From NCBI GenBank assembly GCA_018714695.1, contig DVNB01000106.1, positions 1-43,940 of the forward strand: a stretch of DNA of 43,940 bases, read 5' to 3'. The translations under genes were made by a program, and so were the position numbers. Numbering within the stretch: the first letter of the stretch is position 1; each line of letters opens with the position of its first letter. The notes under the pieces are model-generated. The model saw only the letters and a program-made list of their open reading frames with translations, made no database searches and was not told the origin of the DNA. The stretch comes from Candidatus Ornithomonoglobus merdipullorum. Its GTDB lineage: Bacteria > Bacillota > Clostridia > UBA1381. Below are positions 22,901 to 29,401 of this stretch, piece after piece.

Positions 22901-25726
22901 CTGAGGCTTGGAACGGCTAAGGTCGTTGAGAATATCCAGCAGGCGAAGAACACGCTGACGCAGAGGACGTTTGGTCCCGTATGCTCAGGCTGGACGAAGC
23001 TTGACGTTTCGAATATGCGTAACGGCGACTATGCGGGCTTAGGCGCGCTGCAGGAGGGTTACGGATTGCTTGCGGTAAAGAAGTACGGCGGGCAGAAGAC
23101 GATAGTTATCGTAGAACCGGAGAGCGAGCCTGACGATGCCGCGCTGATGATGGACGTTCCGACAAAGGAAACATATATAGCAAACCTTGATCAGGATGAG
23201 GTATATTTCAAAACGGAGTACGAGTTCCACGGCGAGGAGTATAACGACTATGTACGGTTCTATTACAGCCTTGACGGAGTGAACTGGACGTTCGCATACG
23301 AGAAGAATAACCTGAAATATCATCTCACACATTTTGCAGGATATAAGTTCGCGCTGTTCAATTATGCAACTAATTCTCTCGGCGGATATGTTGATTTCGA
23401 TTACTTCCGTGTGGATGATAAGATCACCGGCGCAGGAGAAACGGAAAACATAAACGTGGAGCTGGGTTCACCGGAGGCGGTAGCGGGCGTACCAAACAAG
23501 GAATACACCGTGCCGGTAACGATGGACAGCGTGCCAGCGGGCAGCGAGAAGATCGAGGCGGTATTTACGATACCGGAAAACTCTGAGCTTTCAACGGTGA
23601 TGTTCGGAAGCGGAGTTTCCGATAAGGCAAAGTATGAGGTAAAGGACGGAAAGGTAATAATAACTGTTGAGGGCGATGACGAGCTGTACACAGCAGACGC
23701 TGACAGAAAATTTGCTGATCTCGTGTTTAAAACGACGGACTTTATTCAGGAGAACATAACTCTTAAGTTCGCTCCCGACTATATACGTATATACGGAGAA
23801 TCGGACGGAAAGGAGATAGATGTAAGCACACAGAATGCTACTGCGGAGATAGTTATGAATAAGCCGGACTACGGCACGGTCATAAAGCACCCGGGTCTCG
23901 GAAATCCGCTCATAACTCATAAGTACGGTGCGGATCCGTTTGCGCTTGAGTATAACGGCAGGCTGTATCTGTATCTGACGGGTGACAACTATTATCTGGA
24001 CGAAAACGGACAGATAACAGCATCACCAGAGACCGGAAGGGTAAACAACGAGTACGCCAACGCACAAAGCATAACGGTGATCTCGACATCGGATATGGTC
24101 AACTGGACCGATCATGGTGAGATAAAGGCGGCAGGACCGGACGGCGCAGCGACATTTGCGAATTATTCATGGGCACCGTGCATAGCGGTCAAGGAGATAG
24201 ATGGGAAGGACAAATTCTTCCTTTATTACACGGATAATACCGCGGGCATAGTTGTGCTGGAGGGCGACAGCCCAGTAGGCCCGTTCACATCACCGCTCGA
24301 TAAGCATCTTATCGGCTGGGAAAAGGATGCGGACGGAAATTATCTCATCCCCGGAGTAGAGGACTGTGTATGGATATTCGATCCGGCTGTTCTTGTGGAT
24401 GACGACGGCAGCGCTTATCTCTATTTTGGCGGCGGCTCAGCGGGCGAAGGAGTGCCGGGAATGACCCCGGACTATGAAAATCCGGGTTCGGCAAGAGTGG
24501 TGAAGCTTGGAGATGACATGATATCGCTCGACGGAGAGATGCAGACGATAGATGCTCCGTGCATCTTGGAGGACAGCGGTATACATAAGTATGATGGGAA
24601 GTATTATTATTCCTATTCGACGAACTGGTACTGTGAAAGCCTGCCCACTGTATCTATAGCATATCTTGTATCTGACAGTCCGATGGGACCGTTTGTGGCG
24701 CCGGAGGGTGAGGATAAAGCTGGTATCGTGCTTCCGGCTATGGGAGATTATTTCGATATCTATTCGAACAATCATCATTCGGTATTTGAATTCAAGGGCG
24801 AGTGGTACATAGTATATCACTGCGGACTTGTTGACGCGGGTTATCATACGACAGCGGGGTATCTCGGCTACAGGAGCGCACAGATAAACAAGATAACGCA
24901 CAACGACGACGGCACTATGGAAATGACTGTGCCCGACAGAAAGGGTGTCGGAGCGGTGGACACGCTCGATCCGTACAAGCGCGTCGAGGCTGAGACAATC
25001 GCATGGCACAAGGAGAAGGTCGACGGCGAATATCAGACAGTAAATCGTGCGGACAGCATGGATACTATCTGGATAGAGGATGACAGTCAGAAGATGAAGA
25101 CTGCCGTATGTGATGAGCCGGGCGGCGAGTACGATTTCAATAATCTCGCGCTCGTAAATATCAAGGACGGTGATTGGTCCGCAGTTGCGAATGCCGATTT
25201 CGGAAACGGCGGAAAGCTGACCTTTACGGCAAATGTAAAGGGTATCGGCGGCGGTACGGTCAAGGTATACCTTGACAGCCTTGACGGCGAGTGCATTGCA
25301 GAGCTAAATGTGCCGGCTGATTCCGGATATGGTCTGCTGAGCACCGATATAACTGCCGATGTGAGCGGAGTCCATAACATATTCTTCGCATACGAGGGCG
25401 GCGACGGACAGCTGTTCGATATAGATTACTGGCAGTTTGAGGATAACACGCCGCGCGACTGGCAGCTGAGCGCAGAGCTTGAAAACGGAGCTGTCAAGGC
25501 GGAGGTAGCAAAGCTTTCGGGCGATATTGAGACTGCTGTGGTCTACGTTGCTGCGTATGACTCTGACGGCACGCTTGTCTCAGTCTCGTCACAGGAGGCT
25601 TCACCGGAAGCGGGAAACAGCGTGAGTGTAACGTTTGAGCTTGATACGGAAGAAGCGGCAAATATAAAGGCATTCCTGTGGACGGACAGAATGGAAGCAC
25701 TCGACAGAGCTGTCAAAGTGAAGTAA
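19997..25726 (+). CDS. Secreted protein with two GH43 catalytic domains, CBMs, C2 and cohesin-like domain
   Basis: About 1,909 residues. I chose ATG 19997 because GAAGGGAG (19982-19989) sits just upstream and a signal peptide follows (ending near GAGAAA); in-frame ATGs at 19964 and 19976 lack both. Order: first GH43 with Asp65, Asp183 and Glu270; CBM4/9-like modules including a half-swapped copy; GH43 C2 domain (about 935-1147); a cohesin-like beta-sandwich (about 1150-1291); second GH43 with Asp1313 (YGADPFALE), Asp1462 (FDPAVLVDD) and Glu1525 (ILEDSGIHKY); CBM6; and the recurring domain at the C terminus. The first half parallels the protein at 15255; the second half parallels the AXH-type GH43-CBM6 at 10636. 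Inferred activities are beta-xylosidase or arabinofuranosidase in the first half and arabinoxylan arabinofuranohydrolase in the second. It heads an operon with 25837 and 27743. Confidence 0.9.
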   Translation: MKSKRFISAVTSFVLTASCVALPGAGAAADDGDVSLMSYYTTNGASSDNGDGTYKNPVLYTDVADPDVICAPGPDGKEAYYMVSTAMSSSPGCPIMKSYDLVNWETVSYLYDSLDFNNDALALRNGKQAYGWGQWATSIKYDKVKEQFYILLFSYTTGTTQIYTTKDIENGPWKKSDLRCYHDSSIFIDDNGEVYVFYGQNEFYCMHLIEEDGYLREDPKYQNYTDGNDGVRIIEDSGDYYVPDFIDSQYAGVEKGTLADQMDDFIIRGEGCHAYKVDGVYYLIFITWPGGDIWRRSEACFRSVADENGEHHIYGPYEGMMVMSENVKYDGYTGGQGVAQGGITNAIGGDVRSSDGKWYGIIYQDRGAVGRCPMLVNVDWNKEGYEGWPMMSVAETGDIPDESGEASEIKSLVESDEFDNGTKRTTPQIITKPEAEVELQEAAEPVELAEAATGPVTFNFILKNNYWQDVTAASESVQPNEWTQLTGEFTVPDDWTGGYIAVNTSGSTTDFYVDDCSVKDSSRTEILQTGDMEGIDTENNGVWYWGINNDGGAGTATASDEAYSGAHSLFISGRADAGVGAMQYVELTPGETYTVSAWVKFKGDTVTEPDPVPENGYELSGSYISNGDMESVNGDGTPSYWGASGTAAVTSNDIEYAGGSRSMKIADRASASDGAMQYTSADTKADKTYKVSMKIKSDQTDTFKFIFQNNFWQDMTVVSQEVNAGEWTEISGYFDTPDDFDGGSIRIVSENTNADFYVDDVMMQLATEVGVDIVTNGGFEDGLSPWTGRYGDVKVELSSDAHSGSNSAYVSNRTDTGQGVKLDIAEGLMETPREYTVSAWIKYDEGPDEKTFNLTVESDSATSPYTVLASGTVKKGEWCEITGTATLGSEIGTVKSIYIETPWSATPTANDLMPYYVDDVSVIKQPEVEWETVQEGENDYNGSNLKLVWQWNHNPDNRYWSLTERPGYLRLGTAKVVENIQQAKNTLTQRTFGPVCSGWTKLDVSNMRNGDYAGLGALQEGYGLLAVKKYGGQKTIVIVEPESEPDDAALMMDVPTKETYIANLDQDEVYFKTEYEFHGEEYNDYVRFYYSLDGVNWTFAYEKNNLKYHLTHFAGYKFALFNYATNSLGGYVDFDYFRVDDKITGAGETENINVELGSPEAVAGVPNKEYTVPVTMDSVPAGSEKIEAVFTIPENSELSTVMFGSGVSDKAKYEVKDGKVIITVEGDDELYTADADRKFADLVFKTTDFIQENITLKFAPDYIRIYGESDGKEIDVSTQNATAEIVMNKPDYGTVIKHPGLGNPLITHKYGADPFALEYNGRLYLYLTGDNYYLDENGQITASPETGRVNNEYANAQSITVISTSDMVNWTDHGEIKAAGPDGAATFANYSWAPCIAVKEIDGKDKFFLYYTDNTAGIVVLEGDSPVGPFTSPLDKHLIGWEKDADGNYLIPGVEDCVWIFDPAVLVDDDGSAYLYFGGGSAGEGVPGMTPDYENPGSARVVKLGDDMISLDGEMQTIDAPCILEDSGIHKYDGKYYYSYSTNWYCESLPTVSIAYLVSDSPMGPFVAPEGEDKAGIVLPAMGDYFDIYSNNHHSVFEFKGEWYIVYHCGLVDAGYHTTAGYLGYRSAQINKITHNDDGTMEMTVPDRKGVGAVDTLDPYKRVEAETIAWHKEKVDGEYQTVNRADSMDTIWIEDDSQKMKTAVCDEPGGEYDFNNLALVNIKDGDWSAVANADFGNGGKLTFTANVKGIGGGTVKVYLDSLDGECIAELNVPADSGYGLLSTDITADVSGVHNIFFAYEGGDGQLFDIDYWQFEDNTPRDWQLSAELENGAVKAEVAKLSGDIETAVVYVAAYDSDGTLVSVSSQEASPEAGNSVSVTFELDTEEAANIKAFLWTDRMEALDRAVKVK
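23445..23870 (+). other. Cohesin-like domain inside the double-GH43 protein
   Basis: About 140 residues follow the pattern of cohesin-fold domains: VELGSPEAVAG, then YTVPVTMDSVP, a VFTIPENSEL strand, YEVKDGKVIITVEGDD and ADLVFKTTDF. It links the C2 domain to the second GH43. I saw no dockerin in the window, so it could be a spacer or a partner-binding domain. The assignment rests on pattern recognition alone. Confidence 0.5.
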
Positions 25727-25768
25727 CGTAAATATCCGCTTGGTTCTGTGATGCGGAATCAGGTGAAA

Positions 25769-25804
25769 GAGCTGCTGCGAGGCAAGTTGGTCTTGCGGCG
25801 GCTC
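25769..25804 (+). other. Stem-loop between the double-GH43 gene and the unknown gene
   Basis: GAGCTGCT (25769-25776) pairs with GGCGGCTC (25797-25804) using two G-U pairs. GCAAG (25782-25786) pairs with CTTGC (25792-25796) around TTGGT, leaving a 5-nt bulge on the 5' side. AAATTATATT follows, not a T-run. It may cause partial termination or separate expression of a secreted and an intracellular enzyme in one operon. Confidence 0.5.
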
Positions 25805-25836
25805 AAATTATATTCGAAAAGGAAGTGGCTAACTAT

Positions 25837-27759
25837 ATGAAACTGATCTTTACGGCGCGAAACACGTTGCCGGACAGTACATATGAACCGATCGAGAGGT
25901 ATGGGCTTCGCGCGGAGACTGAATGGCTCAGCGGGAGCGGGACAGCGGACGATCCGTACCGTGTGCGGCTCACGATAGAAAACAGCTCAGAGGAGCGCTT
26001 TTGCGGGATCATCCATTCCGAGCTGTGCTTTGAGAAAAAGGAACCTCGATTTTTTTTACCTGCGTTCATGTACGGGCGCAACCGAGGCGAGTGTCCGCAG
26101 CATGTGGAAAACAAATTTCCGCGCCTGCGTGAGGATTCTAATGAGCTTCCGTCGTCTCCCTGGTGGATGGTACGCGGCGACAGGCTCTCGCATCCGGCGG
26201 CGTTCGTATTCGATAGCGGGATTGTATACGGACTGTGCGCGCCGCCATATATAAAGAGCGCGGACGGCGGGCTCGGACAGTTCTGCGGCTATTCCTGTTC
26301 GCTCGCGCGCGGCACGGTCGGCTGGACGCTCGGGTATGAGAATGCGCCGTATCTTTTCATATCCTCGCATAATATAAAGGAGCGCGAGACTGTGCCGTTC
26401 AGACTTGGCGCGGGGGAGAGTGTATGCGCAGAGCTCAGGCTGTACGAGTATTCCGCAGAGGATGAGACGGGGATAAACGCGGCAATAAAAAACGTGTATT
26501 ATACGTTTCATAAGCAGCCCCGCAATGGTGCGTCTGTGCCGGAGGCGATACGCGAGCTGTCTGATGCGGTAGCCGAGTACGCGTGGATCGAGGAGGAAAG
26601 TATGTATTCCTGCTTTGTTTTTGAACGGGATGGCGGATACGAGTACAACAAGCTCGGTTCGCTCACGTGGACGAACGGACTTTCAGTCGCGGTACCAATG
26701 CTTGAAGCGGGGCTCAGGCTTGGGGACGGTAAAAAGCGGGCTCAGGCGCTGCGCTTTATCGATAACACGCTTGCGAACTGTATGAATCCGCACTCGGGGC
26801 TGCCGTATGACGCGGTGGAGAACGGCAAGTGGTCGGTGAAGGGCTGGTGGTTTGACGGAATGTATACGAAGGGTCACAGCGCATATCTTATGGGTCAGGC
26901 GATGTATTACATACTAAAGGCATATCTTGCGGAGAAAAAGCATGCCGGTATCGAGCATCGTGACTGGCTTGATTTCGTGTCACCGGTAATCGAAAGGCTT
27001 GAAAAGACCCGAAACGGGGATCAGGAATATCCGTATATCATTTCGGAGGAAACCGGAGCCGGTCTTGAATATGATTCTATGGGCGGGGCGTGGTGCATGA
27101 CTGCCGCAGCAATGTATATGAAGATCACAGGAGACAGGAAATATTTAAAACAGATAAGAATAAGTGAACTGCACTATTATGAAAGATACGTAAAACGTAT
27201 GGAATGCTTCGGCGGACCGCTTGATGTGAGCAAGGCGGTGGACAACGAAGGCATCCTCGCGTATATCCGCGCTGTAAGGCTTCTGCACGAGCTTACAGGA
27301 GAGGCGGTATATCTTGAGCATATGTATGATGCGCTGTGCTATGAGTTCACGTTCAAGTTCTGTTATAACACACCTGTGCAGGTGCCGCCTTTAAGCAGTG
27401 TAGGCTGGTCGGCGTGCGGAGGCAGCGTAACGTCGACGGCGAATCCGCATATACATCCGATGTCATCATCTATAGTCGATGAGATGCTGTACTATTGTCT
27501 GCAGACCGGGAATGGGTATGTACTTGACAGGATGAATGATACGGTGAAATGGGGATGCCAGACCTATAACCATTATGACGGGGAGTTCGATCACGGCAAG
27601 AAGGGCTGGATGAGCGAGCGTTTCTGTTACTCGCAGGGGCTGCTTGACGAAAAATACCCGGACGGTTCTCCGGCGAGCACGTGGTTCGCGCTCATGCCGT
27701 GGGGTTCCTGTTCCATCATAGAGGGACTTGCTGGAGATTATTATGAATATATTGAGTAG
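25837..27759 (+). CDS. Unrecognised cytoplasmic protein, putative (alpha/alpha)6-barrel glycosidase
   Basis: I cannot assign this 640-residue protein to a family. ATG 25837 follows AAAAGGAAG (25817-25825); a GTG at 25825 in frame overlaps that site. There is no signal peptide. The first 220 or so residues look like a beta-sandwich (many Tyr, Phe and Gly strands, including FYxYGRNRG-like FMYGRNRGE). From about residue 240 the sequence reads as repeated helical hairpins with aromatic, Gly-rich loops (SLTWTNGLS, KGWWFDGMYTKGHS, DSMGGAWCM, SVGWSACGG, PWGSC). That layout is common in inverting glycosidases and lyases of the six-hairpin class. Its stop overlaps the GH39 start by 17 nt, so the two are translationally coupled. 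That places it in intracellular breakdown of xylan oligosaccharides, perhaps acting on a decorated one. The function is inference only. Confidence 0.6.
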   Translation: MKLIFTARNTLPDSTYEPIERYGLRAETEWLSGSGTADDPYRVRLTIENSSEERFCGIIHSELCFEKKEPRFFLPAFMYGRNRGECPQHVENKFPRLREDSNELPSSPWWMVRGDRLSHPAAFVFDSGIVYGLCAPPYIKSADGGLGQFCGYSCSLARGTVGWTLGYENAPYLFISSHNIKERETVPFRLGAGESVCAELRLYEYSAEDETGINAAIKNVYYTFHKQPRNGASVPEAIRELSDAVAEYAWIEEESMYSCFVFERDGGYEYNKLGSLTWTNGLSVAVPMLEAGLRLGDGKKRAQALRFIDNTLANCMNPHSGLPYDAVENGKWSVKGWWFDGMYTKGHSAYLMGQAMYYILKAYLAEKKHAGIEHRDWLDFVSPVIERLEKTRNGDQEYPYIISEETGAGLEYDSMGGAWCMTAAAMYMKITGDRKYLKQIRISELHYYERYVKRMECFGGPLDVSKAVDNEGILAYIRAVRLLHELTGEAVYLEHMYDALCYEFTFKFCYNTPVQVPPLSSVGWSACGGSVTSTANPHIHPMSSSIVDEMLYYCLQTGNGYVLDRMNDTVKWGCQTYNHYDGEFDHGKKGWMSERFCYSQGLLDEKYPDGSPASTWFALMPWGSCSIIEGLAGDYYEYIE

Positions 27760-29290
27760 AAATAAAATGATCGAGAAACATATACATGTAAAAAAAGACG
27801 ATACAGTGAAGGAGTTCCGCAACAATGTGGATTTCTGTGTCGGTACCGGACGAATGGGACTTGCGCTGCATGAGGAGTACATGGACGAGCTAAGGTTCGT
27901 GCAGGAGGAAATAGGCTTTAAACATATTCGCGGACACGGGCTGTTCTGTGACGATATGGCAATATATCAGTTCAGAGAGGACGAGGAAGGAAACAAGGTG
28001 CTTGAATATAATTTCACATATCTTGACCGCGTTTTCGATGGATATTTAAAGCTGGGGATACGTCCGTTTCTGGAACTTGGATTTATGCCGGCAGAGCTGG
28101 CGAGCGGAGATCAGACGGTATTCTACTGGAAGGGGAATGTTACCCCTCCTAAGGACTATCGCGGCTGGTGTGCATTGGTGCAGGCGCTTTTGAGACATCT
28201 TATAGATCGCTATGGCAGGGATGAGGTAACGTCATGGCCTGTTGAGGTGTGGAATGAGCCTAACTTAACAGGATTCTGGAAGGATGCCGATATGGATGAG
28301 TATTTCAGACTGTTCGATGAGACGTTTCGTGCAGTGAAAGAGGTGGACGAGAGGTTCCGAGTCGGCGGACCGGCGGTCTGCGGCGGAACTGATGAGATCT
28401 GGATCAAAGCATTTCTGGATTTCTGTGACGAAAACGGGATAGATGTGGATTTTATAACGCGTCATCATTACACCTGCGGCATATCTGAACGTATCGGACA
28501 TTATACATATCCGGACCCGGACGATCCGCAGTGGGGCAGGGACAATTTGAAAACGACTCGCGATATAACGGACAGTTATGACCGATATCGAGGCAAAGAG
28601 ATACATATAACCGAATTCAACACATCATGGTATCCGAGAACTGTTATACATGACACGAATTTCAATGCGGCATATATTGCACATCAGCTGTCGTGGTTGG
28701 GTGATCTGAACGAGTCATATTCCTATTGGACGTTTGGTGATGTTTTCGAGGAAACGGGAGTGCCGTTCAGTTTGTTCCATGGTGGATTCGGAATGGTGGC
28801 AAACGGATGTATCCCAAAGCCGACCTTCTGGACTTTTAAATTTTATAAAAATTTAAAGGATCGCGGGGCGGAATGTGCCTATCGCTCGGATAATGCCGTA
28901 ATAATGAGAAAAACAGGCGGAGGCTGGTGCGGGATCGCATGGAATTTCGGCATGGACGGCGGGAACGAAGAGCTTGAGCTGAAATTGTCGCTTGACGCGG
29001 CGGACGGCGAGTATTCGTTTGTCATGCACACGGCAGATCCCGTTACCTGCAATCCGCTGAAGGCGTGGCATGACATAGGGGAGCCTAAGACCCCGACGGA
29101 GATGCAGCTTGATATAATAAAGGGGGCTGCACAGCCGTTTGTGAGCACTGAAAGACTGTCTGCACATGAGGGCAGGCTTGAAAAAAAGATACCGGTACGG
29201 GACTGCGGCGTGGTGTATTTTGAGCTTACACCGTCTGAGCTTATAAGTGACAGGGGGTATGATTACAGCCGTGTCACTGAGATAAGATAA
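27743..29290 (+). CDS. Intracellular GH39 beta-xylosidase
   Basis: Releases xylose from the ends of xylo-oligosaccharides with retention of configuration. It is 515 residues, close to the usual GH39 length of about 500. I start it at ATG 27743 with GGAG at 27733-27736; the frame also extends up to a TTG at 27728, which lacks a ribosome-binding site. Catalytic residues are visible: acid/base Glu172 in VEVWNEPN and nucleophile Glu291 in HITEFNTSW, followed by YPRTVIHDTNF and a C-terminal beta-sandwich. No signal peptide, so it acts on imported sugars. It overlaps the preceding gene by 17 nt and ends the operon that begins at 19997. No terminator is visible before the next promoter, so read-through into 29402 is possible. 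Confidence 0.92.
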   Translation: MNILSRNKMIEKHIHVKKDDTVKEFRNNVDFCVGTGRMGLALHEEYMDELRFVQEEIGFKHIRGHGLFCDDMAIYQFREDEEGNKVLEYNFTYLDRVFDGYLKLGIRPFLELGFMPAELASGDQTVFYWKGNVTPPKDYRGWCALVQALLRHLIDRYGRDEVTSWPVEVWNEPNLTGFWKDADMDEYFRLFDETFRAVKEVDERFRVGGPAVCGGTDEIWIKAFLDFCDENGIDVDFITRHHYTCGISERIGHYTYPDPDDPQWGRDNLKTTRDITDSYDRYRGKEIHITEFNTSWYPRTVIHDTNFNAAYIAHQLSWLGDLNESYSYWTFGDVFEETGVPFSLFHGGFGMVANGCIPKPTFWTFKFYKNLKDRGAECAYRSDNAVIMRKTGGGWCGIAWNFGMDGGNEELELKLSLDAADGEYSFVMHTADPVTCNPLKAWHDIGEPKTPTEMQLDIIKGAAQPFVSTERLSAHEGRLEKKIPVRDCGVVYFELTPSELISDRGYDYSRVTEIR

Positions 29291-29312
29291 AAAACAATAC
29301 ATAAACAGTTAA

Positions 29313-29349
29313 TTTGGTAATGGAAATCCCGTTGGTTATATTGTATAAT
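29313..29349 (+). promoter_or_regulatory. Promoter of the GH43-CBM6-Ig gene with shared box
   Basis: TTTGGTAATG (29313-29322) overlaps -35 TGGAAA (29321-29326), 17 bp from TATAAT (29344-29349). The four bases before the box (TTAA context) also match the 10564 promoter, making these two the closest pair. The leader to ATG 29402 is about 46 nt. Confidence 0.78.
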
Positions 29350-29401
29350 ATTATAATGATTTTTATACAAATATACTTTTACGAGGAGGATGTGAATATT
29401 T

